This document shows, piece by piece, positions 33,770-43,846 of a stretch of 64,000 bases of DNA. Position 1 is the first letter of the stretch. Each line of letters starts with the position of its first letter. A program made the translations under genes and the position numbers. The notes beneath the pieces were generated by a model. The model saw only the letters and a program-made list of their open reading frames with translations, did no database searches and was not told where the DNA came from. This stretch comes from Orychophragmus violaceus (taxonomy: Eukaryota; Streptophyta; Magnoliopsida; Brassicales; Brassicaceae): the NCBI GenBank assembly GCA_030180135.1, contig CM058237.1, positions 104,609,904 to 104,673,903 of the forward strand. Direction: 5' to 3'.

Positions 33770-35600
33770 GACCTGAGTTTTATTTGCCCTATGTCTCTTC
33801 TCTGTCTCTTTAACTTAAACATGATGTGTTGTTGAACTTATATCTTTTATTTTCTTGTTTTGGATCTTTAATTATGTATGGTTGTTTGCTTTTAATTTAT
33901 GTTTTGTCTTTAGTTTTCTGTTTCATATAGAACTGTTAGAAAACTTAGATGTATCTAACCTGGATAAGGTTATGCGGATTGGTTTTCTCAGTCCAACTGT
34001 TGTCTGTTCTCTGCTTCAGCTACAGAATCAGGCGCTTCTGCAAGCAGAGCCTCACAAGATTTCTTGAGAAGGATCCTGAGAAGTGAGGAAGATTTCTTGT
34101 TATATGAATCATGTTCCAAAAGCAGAGACTCACAAGAATCCAACATGTGTAAATATTCTTAGCCAACATCCGATCAACCAACAAGTCATAAGACATGCCA
34201 TTTTCTTGTCTGTTACCATGCATAAGTTAAAATCAAACTAAACAAGCAAGTCTAAATAATTTAGAAATCAAGAAAATCCATCAAACCATCATCCGATCAG
34301 CCAACAAGTCCTAAGTCATTTTCTTGTCTATTACCATTCATTAGTTAAAAACAGAGTCTAGCTAGCAAAGTCTAGAAAGTCTACACAAGTTAACATATTA
34401 ATTAATCCAGCAAGTCTACAAGTAAAGCATACATCAGTAGAGAAGAAAACAAAATTTGAGAAAGAGATGGAATTGATTATCTTTAGATATTCTTTGTAGA
34501 ATAGAAGTTGATGTGGAGTAGCAGGTACTGAGCCATTTTGGCTGGCGCCATTAGTACTTTCTTCATGATGTATTATCTCTGCAACCGTCTCCTCTACTTG
34601 AAGGACAATCTCCTTGGCTCGTTCATTGTTCTATCCTTGCGTGTGTGTGTGTCTATCTCACAAGCTCTGTGAAAGGAGGTGGTTCACTCGAACCAGACTC
34701 AACCATCTACAAAAAACAAGAAAGAAAAGGTAATAAGACAGAAAATAAAGAACATGGGAACATGGTTATATATACACTTACCATGTCATGCTCAATCTAC
34801 AACAATGTAGATTGATGCCCCTTTAAGAAGCTGCATCATTCCAGCAGTCAAAGACTCCCATGATTCAACAATACCAATCAATATGTTCTGTTCAAATCCG
34901 TATCACTTGCGTCTATTACGATCTCAAGTTCTGAACCCCAAAGTTCTCTGCAAAAAACCCAGCTTCGATTTAAGATTGTAAACAATATAACCAAACACAA
35001 ATTCAAAGTACTACCCTTTAAATTTCACATACCTTCAGCAGATTTCAGCCGTGATATCTCTCCGTAAAACAACAAAATAAACGGATAGATTCAGCATAAT
35101 CAATACTTATCTACTTCGTATCAATACATATTCTAACTCAGATTTACCTTTGATATCTGATTTTGCTTCGTTTAAGAAATTATCGAGAACCCAAGATTCC
35201 TAGGCAACTAAGAGTCAAATAAGGGTTTCGATTTGGCGATAACACTGAGTAATTGAGTGAAAAGTGCGAAATCGAGCCAAGATGATGAACATGCAAGAAC
35301 GAAGAAGAGAGAGTGACCAAGATTAATCGAAGAAGGTGATTTGAGATTTTAAGCTAAATTGGGTTAAAGACGATGCTAAATCGTGACAGTAGAAACCTGA
35401 AATTGGGTGTCAGAGTGAGAAATCGAGAGGGGTATAAAGATTTCTAGCTCATGAACAGATTGGACAAAGAGAGAAAAAGAGTAATTGGGGTATAGAAGTC
35501 GAGGTGTGTTTGGTATATTTTTGCCGCTTAACGAATTCATAGCGGTTTAGAGTTAATTCATTGGCACCAAGTAATAAAAATTTGGCCCGCGTGAATTTTT
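33770..35600. other. CACTA interior without recognised genes
   Basis: About 1.8 kb between the RPA1-like remnant and the right subterminal repeats. Minus-strand GT...AG-like junctions and a short open stretch (ELEIVIDASDTDLNRT, near 34880-34930) hint at another captured 5' gene end, but nothing is identified. A GT repeat lies at 34638-34650. Confidence 0.45.
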
Positions 35601-35734
35601 TGTCACGCTCAAAGCATTAATAGCGTTTAGATATAACCAAACACTATCTTTAATTCACGGTTCAGTCAAAGATAGCATAAACATCAAAACGCTATCTGGT
35701 TATGCTATTAGTAATCAAATTTCTTGTAGTGAAT

Positions 35735-37093
35735 TGATGTTGACTGTAGATATGCTTTTTTGTGCCACAAGATGAGGGAACATCTGATTCTATCTATACG
35801 CTGCTTTACTTTGAGATGAGGATCCGGCGACCAAGTACTCTGAATAAGTTCTTTCACTTCCTCATTATCTCTGAGTCGACGATCATATCTGAATATTTTC
35901 TTTAATTTGCGCTTGCTAGTATCCAGATAAGTAAAGATCGGTATGTGGTCTGATCCCTCGAAACGACCATACTCACAACTAGCACCTGGATAACGTTCAG
36001 CCCATTCACTGTTTGATAGTGCACAATCCAAGCGTCATTTAATCAGTCTATCACTTCTGATACCGCACCAGGATAGACTATCTCCTGAATGTTGAAGATC
36101 AAATAAATCATTTTCTGAAAGGAATGATCAGAAGTCACCAAAGGAGCCTTCAACTCTGACTGTGCCCCCTTCCTTTTCAGAGTTGCCGATAATATCATCG
36201 AAGTCTCCAGATATGAACCAAGGAGCTTCTCGGAATAGAGTTGTTGCCGTTAAAGTTTCCCACATCTGCTTTCTGCAGCTTCTGTCAGAATTCGCATAGA
36301 CAAAGGTGGCGAAGAATGTCTTACCCTCGTAAGTAATCTATGTGTCAATGAAATTGATGCTGGCTGTAATGATTTCTAATTCGATGACTTGTTTCCACAA
36401 CAGGGCAAGTCCGCCTGCAGCAAGAGAGTGAGGTGGTACAAGATTTTGGTGGGAATATTCCAGAGATTGAAGTTTCTTTGAAACCACTTCATTGGGATTT
36501 TTAGTTTCCGAGAGGAAGATGATGTCCGGACTTAACTGATTCTTAAACTCTTGGAGACGACGAACTGTCAGGGGGTTTTCCAAACCCTGACAGTTCCAGC
36601 ACACCCTTTTTATGGAAGGGGACCTGCACGAGGATGAAAATCCATCTTGCTTTTGGTCATTGGTGGAATTAAAGATATCGAAGGGCCGCCTTGCTCTGCT
36701 TTGCGGTGGTGCGTTACTGGGGGCAGCTTTCCTGCTAGAGGATGGGAGATTTGCCAAATGATTTTGTGAAGGTTTGGAGACCCTTTTGCGAGGTGAGGGA
36801 GTAGGTCCAGGGACCTTTCTCTTTTTCCCTGTTAATCCATCCTGTCCAATAACTGATAATGCAATATTACGCTTTCTAGGAGGTCTTCCCAGTCGCTTCT
36901 TTATCTTAGTAGCTAAAGGAATTTGTCCCCTAGGAGAACCTAAATCAGGTAAAGGTCTCGGACGGAGAGTAGCATGGATTCTCTTTGGTGGGGATGGTTG
37001 AGTAATGATTTCAGCTGTCAGAAGGGGGTTGGGAAGACTAGCACGAACCATCATAGCTATCGTTTCCTCAAACTGCCCCTGTTTCTCAGCCAA
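35735..37093 (-). pseudogene. LINE endonuclease region, broken
   Basis: Apurinic-type endonuclease domain of the LINE. From the right: basic linker (36338-37093), then VCWNCQGLENPLTVRRL and SPDIIFLSETKN, SLAAGGLALLWK, the block WFISGDFDDIIGNSEKEG (near 36180-36230, another frame) and SEWAERYPGASCEYGRFEGSDHIPI (35900-36020). The SETKN and GSDH motifs are the catalytic landmarks of this family. Frames are broken at about 36340 and 36030. The domain runs on across the CACTA insertion into 29713. Confidence 0.82.
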
Positions 37094-37590
37094 TCTGATA
37101 CCTTATTTCCTACCCGCGCTCTCTGCTGGATCAGCACAAGAGGAATACTGGATCATCACTTCTCTGAGCTCTCCCATAGCTGATTCCAAGGCTTGCTAAG
37201 GAATCGGTTCCTCAAGATGAGTATGTTGGAATGGAGAGATCTGGGTAGAGCGCGGCAGCGAATGAGGTGATGTTAGAGAGTCTCTAGCATCTGAGGAAAC
37301 TTGTCTTCTAGGTGGATCAATTCTAGATTTTCCACCCAAGTCTGGTGAGGAGGATCATATCTAGCTCAGTGAGAGTTAGAGGTTCCTGATCGAGAGCGAG
37401 ACAGAGCAACTCCGTCACGATGGGAAGTAGAAGAGGATCTTGATTTTTCAGAAGGTTGGTATCTTCTGCTATCCCGATTGTATCTATCAGTCCACTGCCT
37501 TTGGGACGTAGGGTAATAGAGTTTTGAATTTTCCTTATTGAGAGAGCTAACATATCTCTCTTTGCGTGGAGAGTGGATTAAAGTCTGATG
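37094..37590 (-). pseudogene. LINE 5' coding part
   Basis: A basic, serine/arginine-rich frame on the minus strand (SPRKERYVSSLN, WTDRYNRDSRRYQ, SRSSSTSHRDG) interrupted by stops near 37370 and 37285. It precedes the endonuclease linker without a clear gap, as in the first part of plant LINE proteins. It ends near 37590 at the junction with gypsy debris. Confidence 0.5.
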
Positions 37591-37640
37591 CTGGTTATTA
37601 GTATGCTTTCTCGAGTTATAGGTTCTTTACCATTACAAAC

Positions 37641-37656
37641 CTGGCTCTGATACCAC
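37641..37656 (-). other. primer binding site, initiator tRNA-Met (gypsy2 scrap)
   Basis: Minus strand TGGTATCAGAGCCAG, four bases after the LTR end at 37661. The element it belonged to breaks off within about 15 bp. Confidence 0.75.
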
Positions 37657-37660
37657 CATT

Positions 37661-37772
37661 TGTAACGCCCTTTACCATTACCCGCTGACCGTCGAGCTGA
37701 CCGGAAAACAATCAAACAAGAACATGACAGATCCAATCCGAGCAAGTCAAACGAGAAAAGTTTAGCTAATAT
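37661..37772 (-). repeat. gypsy2 LTR fragment, last ~110 bp
   Basis: Minus strand ends GGTAAAGGGCGTTACA, and matches the LTR end at 63902-64000 (shared words: TGACTTGCTCGG, CATGTTCTTGTTTGATTGTT, GCGGGTAATGG). It is joined at 37773 to the Tat-type pol remnant, apparently by recombination. Confidence 0.8.
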
Positions 37773-38790
37773 CGGGGGTGTCATGAGATATTCTTTCAAT
37801 TGATGGAAAGCTTCTTTGCACTTTTCGTCCCATTTGAACTTTTTTGTTTTCCCTTAGGAGTTGGTAGAACGGAAGACACTTATCGGTCGATCTGGAAATG
37901 AAACAATTGAACGCGAGGATCCTGCCGGTCAACCTTTGTATCTCGCGAGTTTTCGTCAGGGATGGCATGTTCATTATTGTTGTGATCTTCTTTGGGTTGG
38001 CTTTGATTCCTTTCTCAGTCACTATATACCCCAAGAAATCCCCCGAGCTAACGCCGAAGGTGGACTTTGATGGGTTTAGCTTTATCCCGTAGTCGTTGAA
38101 GATGTCGAAACATGTTTTCTGATGAGTGATGTGGTCCGCTTCTGCCAATGATTTTACAAGAATGTCGTCGATGTAGACTTATGTGATTCGGAAATGGTGC
38201 TTGGCGATTATCTTGTTGACGAAGCGTTGTTATGCCGATCTCGCATTTTTCAATCTGAATTGCATGACCTTGTAGCAGAAGGTTCCTCGATCTATTATGA
38301 ACGACGTTTTCTCTCTGTCGTCTGGGTGCATCAGGATTTGGTTGTATCCGGAAAAGGCGTCCATGAATGACATGAGCTCATTGCCAGTGGTTGCTTCGAC
38401 AAGTCGATAGATGTGCGGTAGCGGGAAACAGTTTTTGGGGCACGCTTTATTTAAGTCCACGAAGTCCACACAGACTCTCCACTTGCCGTTCTTCTTATTA
38501 ACCACCAATGGATTGGCGAGCCACTCGAGGTAGTTCACCTCTGTGATGGATCTGGCCTCCAATAGCTTGTCTTACCGCTCCAAGCTTCCTCCTTTTTTGT
38601 TTGATAGGCTGAATACTCTTGTCGGCGTTGAGCTCGTGACATGCGATGTTTGGGTCGATTCCAGTCATGTCCTTGACCGACTATGCGAACATTTACACAT
38701 TCTGCTTGAGAAAGTCTATCATTTTGGCTTGATGCCGGGATCGAGGTCAGCTTCGATCCCTACGCTCCATTCAGGTTACTGTCGTCAATC
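37773..38790 (-). pseudogene. Tat-type gypsy reverse transcriptase, frameshifted
   Basis: The minus strand reads DMTGIDPNIACHELN and KSIQPIKQKRRKLG (38680-38580), then LANPLVVNKKNGKWRVCVDF, DLNKACPKNCFPLPHI, FMDAFSGYNQI and DRGTFCYKVMQFRLKNA (38562-38230). 38148-37776 follows with KLNPSKSTFGVSSGDFLGYIV, QRLTGRILAFNCFISRSTDKCLPF and KEYLMTPPI. CFPLPHI and ISRSTDKCLPF are characteristic of the Tat lineage. The catalytic YIDD segment falls near 38170-38180, where the frame is broken; the recognisable part is DVYIDDILVK-like only after correcting the frame. At least two frameshifts (about 38560, 38190). Confidence 0.8.
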
Positions 38791-39066
38791 TTAACATGTT
38801 CTATCAGCTCTAGTCGAGGGTTGTCTCAGTAGAACTCCTTCGGGGGGGGGGGGGGGGGGGGGGGGGCTCTTCTGTGCCGTTTCGGCTGTGGTTTTCCAGG
38901 ATAAGCTGGACTGGGTTCGCCCTCCTTCTGCTGTGCTATCGGCGTTGGTGATGTCGCCTGTGCTGCTTGTTCTTCCTGTCTCATGCGACAAGAGTGATGT
39001 TTCTGTCATCGCTGATCTTTCCTTTGGATAATAAAAAATATCCAAAGTCCCCACAGACAATGCCAA
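38791..39066 (-). pseudogene. Tat-type gag N terminus, fused by deletion to pol
   Basis: A 91-residue frame beginning inside the primer-site region (first residues MALSVGTLDIFYY) and reading a polar Ser/Thr-rich sequence, then prolines from the G tract. The start of the true gag is probably the second methionine (AMTETSLL, near 39008). No capsid or zinc-knuckle domain remains. Confidence 0.5.
38842..38866 (+). repeat. poly-G run (25 G)
   Basis: Twenty-five consecutive G (poly-C on the coding strand of the Tat remnant), reading as consecutive prolines between gag start and pol. It coincides with the internal deletion joint. Confidence 0.85.
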
Positions 39067-39067
39067 T

Positions 39068-39561
39068 TGTTGATTCAGAGAATCACAACGATCAATTCAA
39101 TAAACTGATCTTAAAATGAGGGACTTGGATAATAAGATTAGAAGGATCGAAAAGCAATAACATAAATAGACCGAAAAGTCTATTCTTTATTAGAAGTAGA
39201 GCCGAAATAGATCAAGTCGCTATCTCTAAGGTTTCCGAGTACAAAGTGTATGATTACTAATCTTAGTCTTTTCCCGCGCAGGGGAGGGATATTTATAACA
39301 GAGAATCTAGGGTTTTCCCTTAGATTCTCTCTGATATTATTTACAAAATCCGGACTAACCTAGATTTTATTTCCTTTCAGAAGATTTGCATTTATCTTCT
39401 TCTCTTTCATAAATATGTTAATTTAACATTTTTTTTTTATCCAGGTCGGCCGGGACATTGTCTCCGAACTACTTTTTCTGGGCCGGCTTCTTCCTACGCG
39501 GACTGGATCTTCAATGGGCTATTCAACTATTGGGTCGGGCCTTAGAGGGGTGCTAAACCCA
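39068..39561 (-). repeat. candidate 5' LTR of the Tat-type element
   Basis: Minus strand from about 39561 (TGGGTTTAGCACCCC) to 39068 (GAATCAACA), ending right before the primer-site motif. The right boundary is the best TG...CA solution by eye and has no second LTR to confirm it. TATA-like GGATATTTATAAC (plus strand, 39287-39299) reads on minus as TTATAAATATCCC. Confidence 0.5.
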
Positions 39562-39993
39562 CCTCCAATACCTAGTTCTAAGGCATTGAGATAAGCATAA
39601 CATAAGATAAACCGATATTTTATTAATAAAATCAAAGAAACTGAATATAATGAAAGTAAGCGCAATAGGCTAGTTATTGGTCCAGTCCTAATTAATCAGT
39701 CTATCATACACACCATTCATCGATAAGGTCTTTGTCCGCGTCCTAGGCTTGATCCTCCCCACAATCAACTTCATTCCATGCATATACAAATATATCAATG
39801 GATTAATAAGACTAATAATGCAATGTCCAACAACCTAACACATCCATTTCTATATGCAATATGTTCCCCACATAAACGTAATCAACCCTAATCCGCTCTA
39901 CATTCCTCTATATGGGTTCAAGGTTATATTTGGGACGATTGATGGCTAGTAGTCGAGTCAGGACCCGAATCGTCCCTTGATCCGTGTCCATCT
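39562..39993. other. unassigned AT-rich stretch
   Basis: 430 bp between the Tat LTR and the gypsy2 LTR. No frame, no terminal repeats. ATTTTATTAATAAAAT at 39613 and the general composition suggest more retrotransposon noncoding DNA, but no family is recognised. Confidence 0.5.
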
Positions 39994-41643
39994 GTAATAC
40001 CTTGTTTCCAAAAATATGGTCAACGGGCAGAAGAAAAGTCAACAGGGGCAAAATTGTAATTTTATCAAAGTCCAGGGGCAAAATGGTAATTTTCCAAAAG
40101 TTGAGACGGAAGCCGGGAAGGGCCAAATGTTCTTATTTGTGCATGAACCAAATGAATAATCCATCAAGTCACTCTCTTATCACCAAAGAAGATCCATTTT
40201 TGATCAGTTGAGCCTCTCTCTACACTCTCTCTCGATCTCCCTCTCCTCTCTCTCTCTCCAGAAACACATAAAAACCCAGAAATCCTTGAAGATTCAAAGG
40301 AAACCAAGAACATCTTCATAGGGTTCTTCATACCTTGCTCCACAAGAAAGCTCATATCTTCCAAACTACAAGCCCAATCTTCACACTACTAAGACCATTC
40401 AACTCCTCTTGAGCTTCTCTACAACTGCCGGTCATCCTTCGCCGTCGCCGTCGCCGTCGCCGGAGGTCGCCAGAATCACGCCGGAGAACCACCTCCGGCT
40501 AGGTTCTCTCTCCTTCTCTCTCTTCCTTTGATGTTTCAAGACTTCTCTCATCCATCAGAAGCTTCCTGGTGGTATTAGAAGTGTGTGGAATCGTCGGAGG
40601 TTAGCAGCAGTCGCCAGAAAAGCTTCAGTCCGGCCGGTCAACGCCGGAGGAAGTCGCCAGAATCTTCTTCTCGCCGCCATCTTCAAGCCGGTTCTTCAAG
40701 GATGTGTATGGGTGGGTTGGTTCAGCTTTTAGAGTTTTTTTAGGGTTGGTTAAACCGCGGTCAACATTTAGGTCAATCCAATCAACGATTGACCAAAACC
40801 GGTTTAACTAAACCGGTTCAATTGGAGATTAGTTTGGTGATTTAAGTTGGTTTGGTTCGATTGCATTGGTTCAGTGGGGTCAACTCTTGGTCAACGGGTC
40901 AAAGGAGTCAAAGTCAACACCGGTCAACCGCCAGTCAACGGGTGGTCAACGCCCTGGTCAACCCCGGTCAGTGCGTTGACTCCAGCCGGTTATGAATCAG
41001 CCGGTTCTAGATGTGTCCGGGGTTCGTGTTCGTGTGTTCGGGAAGTTCAGATTCTAGTTCGGGGTCTCGGGAATTCATATCCGCATCCGTGCCGTCATTT
41101 CCGACTCACTGTGAGTCGGTTCAAAACCTGAAAGTAGTTAGAAGCATGTAGACCGGGAACTGAGAAACCGTAGATTTAGACTTGCATACTCGTATTGAAT
41201 GATTGATTGATAATTGATAATGACTGATTAACTGTAAACCGGTTAGGGTTTGGAGATGCATGATAGGACCGTAGGGTTAAAAGGATTAAACCGTTGTGTG
41301 CCGTTAGGTTGTTAGAAATATTGATTGATGCATACATATAGTCGTTTCATGATAGGGCCGTATATGCATCTATACGTATTAAGGGAACGATAATGAATGA
41401 ATCTATGTACGGGAATTAAGACGACTTAAAATACGGAAGTAAACCTAAACAAACGTATAGAGTATGTAACGGGTTTGGGGTTCGGTTTATTTATGAGTTA
41501 AGGGTTTTGGGGTTATTAAATGAATGAATTAACGTAATCATGAGACGACGGAGAGTTTAGTAAGCTACTAACTCTAAACCGACGGATCAAGGAGTATTAA
41601 AAGATAATTAGGAAAGGTTAAGTAAGAGGTGTGGTGTGTTAAT

Positions 41644-41809
41644 GAGCCGTCTACGGGTTAGCAATCCGCTAATCCAAGGTAGGGGGCAGGAATGAGTTGT
41701 GAGCCGTCTATGGGTTAGCAATCCGCTAATCCAAGGTAGCGGACGTTAATGAGTTGTGAGCCATCTACGGGTTAGCAATCCGCTAATCCAAGGTAGCGGA
41801 TAAGAATAG
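41644..41809 (+). repeat. three-copy 57-bp tandem repeat in the gypsy2 LTR
   Basis: Units start at 41644, 41701 and 41758 (GAGCCGTCTACGGGTTAGCA, with ATCCGCTAATCCAAGGTAG). The first two are 57 bp; the third is cut short. Few substitutions separate them. Confidence 0.9.
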
Positions 41810-42517
41810 ATTAAAAGATGTTAGAAACCCTAATAGGCTTGCTTGTGTTGTTATTGTGTTGTTGTGTGGTTGTTCGTATGATTGTGTTGTTGCTGTTAAG
41901 CTTTCTGTGCAGCCTGTTAGATCGTCTCGATGTTGGGCCGAGCGATCCTGGTGGATACTTAATCCGGTCATGAGGCCAGTTAAGTTTGTAGCTGGTGACT
42001 CGGTACGGTACCGAGTCAGGGGTAAGGGTTGGCGTGTGTGTGTGTGTGTTAGACTTGCGGGGATATTGTGTTGAGAATATTGATGTTTATTGATTGATTG
42101 TGTTATCGTTGCTAGTGTCCAAGCGAGTCTGCGTGTTTACATTTCTGCACTAGGACTCTAAGGTGCGTTAGATCCTGCAAGTCTAGGTTTTGAATACGTT
42201 CCGGTACTTCCGACCTGATTGGATCCTCGGGTGGCTGCCCAATCGGATCATGGGCCTTCGGGTGGTGATTCCGGTTATGGCGTTAACCTACTGAGTGACG
42301 CCGGTAGGTGTGTGGTTCGGAGAAAATGGGGTCATGTCCTAGGGCCGAATCGCATGGAAACTTAGGTTACCGTGGGGTAGCCCGAGTCACTGCGTATCGA
42401 TGGACTAAGAACAGTGTCCTAGGTCGTGAGACTTCGTGTTTACATCTAGGAGTCGAGGGTTGGTTACCATGTCGGTGACTGTGTAAACCCGTGGAAGTTA
42501 CCAAGATCGTGAACGAC

Positions 42518-42558
42518 CGTGTGTGTGTGTGTGAGTGTGTGTGTGTGTGTGCGTGTTT
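42518..42558 (+). repeat. GT microsatellite in the gypsy2 LTR
   Basis: About 20 GT units with one GA and one GC interruption. Confidence 0.85.
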
Positions 42559-43272
42559 TTGTATTGCGCGATAGATAGATCGAGTTTCAATCGAGAGCAT
42601 GTTCCCCAATGCTTCCGATTTCCTTTAATCTCTTCTCTTTCTTTTGGAAAGTGCTTGTGTGTTGTGGGGTTTATCACGTTGTGGTAGCACGTGATCGACC
42701 GTTTGTTTGTTGTTTGTTATTTGGGGTTTTTGGGCGGGAAATTGTAGATGCTTGATAGACTAAAAGTCGTAGTGTGGAGCCGTCTCGCTGGGTGATCTTA
42801 GATCGCTCATTAGACTCTTTTGTGTTTTTCGGGTTTAGCAGCGACGGACGCGGGAGGTCCTCGGTGTTGTTTCGGGATCGCTTGTGGCGGGGTTTTGATT
42901 CGATGTATTGTGTTTGGTTGTTTTATCGGTTCGGCTTTGGCGCCTTTTGTTATTGAGATTTGATTGTTGCTTTTGATTATTGGCAAACTGTTTTGTAAAG
43001 AATGTTAAACAGTATGTAAACGTTTGATTGCTCAGAAATGAACAACATTCCCTGATATTGAGTTTAGTCCGAACTGACACAACTCACGGAAGCGGTACAG
43101 GTTGTGAAGCTTTGTACCGAGGAAGTGAGGATAAAGAAGTCAAGGACGGGTTAGTGCGAGACTTTGTCTCACACAAATCTGTCTCTGGCTTCGTCTTGGT
43201 CATGTTCTTGTTTGATTGTTGACCGGTCATCTCGACGGTCAGCGGATAATGGGAAAGGGGCGCTACAAAAAG

Positions 43273-43288
43273 GTGGTATCAGAGCATG
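43273..43288 (+). other. primer binding site, initiator tRNA-Met (gypsy2, plus-strand copy)
   Basis: TGGTATCAGAGCATGG, six bases after the LTR end. Confidence 0.88.
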
Positions 43289-43845
43289 GTTCGTCATAGT
43301 TTCCGAAACAGTTCATTTCTGAGTGTTTTCCGTGTTTTATCGAGTCAAATTGTGTCACCCATGCATCCATTAGGAAACCGAGCCGCGTCTGTGAAACCGG
43401 GGTTGGGATGGGAATTAGGATTTTGTGTTATCTATACTAATATTTCTCTGTGTTTTTAATTGCAATCATATATCAGTGTGTCCTGGGTGGAGTGGAGGGG
43501 TGTGTGTGTAGTGCGGGTTACTTCAGTTGAGCATCATGAGTTAGCAGGGATCAGTAGGATCGCATCAGAGTCAGTTGGATCAGTTTCATGGATACCCATG
43601 ATCACCAGGTCATTCACGAGGCTCTCGTACATCGGATCGTCCACCGGTTCCTTTCCGGGCGTTACAGGGTTCTAGAGCAGCAGAGGTGGATTGGTCGCCT
43701 TTTCCTGACCTGTTGCCTGCATCCATGGAGGATGATGCGGGTAATCTGGACCCCTATGCGGAGATGATGGGTTACTTGGGAGGAGCAGATGTTGGGTTAC
43801 CGCCGTTACCACCGCAGTGGCTAGAGCCAGTCGTACCACATATAT
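43289..43845 (+). pseudogene. gypsy2 leader and start of gag, truncated by an inverted LTR
   Basis: The leader matches the leader of the minus-strand element (55628-55903). From 43624 the frame reads DRPPVPFRALQGSRAAEVDW, then ASMEDDAGNLDPYAEMMGYL and DVGLPPLPPQW, parallel to the gag at 55627-54467. The gag methionine is absent (TCG where the other copy has ATG). At about 43843-43846 the sequence leaves gag (after QWLEPVVP) and enters a gypsy2 LTR in reverse orientation. Confidence 0.78.
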
Positions 43846-43846
43846 C

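Larger units (their letters stand above)
29714..35731. mobile_element. CACTA (En/Spm-type) transposon, non-autonomous, carrying host-gene fragments
   Basis: Ends are CACTACAAGAAATT at 29714 and its exact reverse complement finishing at 35731, flanked by the 3-bp target duplication AAT (29711-29713 and 35732-35734); closing the gap rejoins the LINE. Both subterminal regions carry repeated ATAGCGTTT/AAACGCTAT words (29750-29960 and 35600-35700), the usual transposase-binding repeats of CACTA elements. No TNP2-like transposase domain was found in 6.0 kb. The interior contains intron-bearing fragments of at least two host genes, so it is best described as a gene-capturing CACTA. Confidence 0.92.
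26637..37590 (-). mobile_element. L1-type LINE, decayed, split by a CACTA transposon
   Basis: Minus-strand non-LTR retrotransposon. From right to left: 5' coding part (37590-37094), endonuclease (37093-35735), [CACTA 29714-35731], reverse transcriptase (29713-28440), zf-RVT zinc region (27624-27307) and a C-terminal RNase H (27137-26637). Numerous stops and frameshifts separate the pieces. The C-terminal RNase H (RVT_3 type) is typical of plant L1 elements. The 5' limit near 37590 and the 3' limit are uncertain; no target duplication was recognised. Confidence 0.85.
37773..39561 (-). mobile_element. Tat-type (Ogre/Retand-like) gypsy element, internally deleted and truncated
   Basis: Right to left: candidate LTR (39561-39068), the motif TTGGCATTGTCTGTGGGGA (primer-site region, similar to the TTGGCGCCGTCTGTGGGGA of Tat elements), a short gag start (39066-38867), poly-C (poly-G on plus), then directly the pol region with reverse transcriptase. 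The normal several kilobases of gag-protease are missing. The left end is cut in the RNase H region at 37773. Confidence 0.75.
39994..43267 (+). repeat. gypsy2 5' LTR, complete (3.3 kb)
   Basis: Begins TGTAATACCTTGTTTCC and ends GGGGCGCTACA, followed by an initiator-Met primer site. Landmarks: paired GCAAAATTGTAATTTT words near the start, a CGCCGTCGC microsatellite at 40440-40460, a three-copy 57-bp repeat (41644-41809), a GT repeat (42518-42553). Compared with the inverted copy at 43847-45546 it lacks about 380 bp near 40135. No TSD could be confirmed (left flank CCATC). Confidence 0.85.

Noticed and set aside
41640..41810. CRISPR-like spaced repeat
   Set aside because: Direct tandem units of 57 bp without spacers, in a plant LTR.
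42774..43222. Short frames in the gypsy2 LTR
   Set aside because: Not shared in frame with the other LTR copies and without domains; LTR noncoding sequence.
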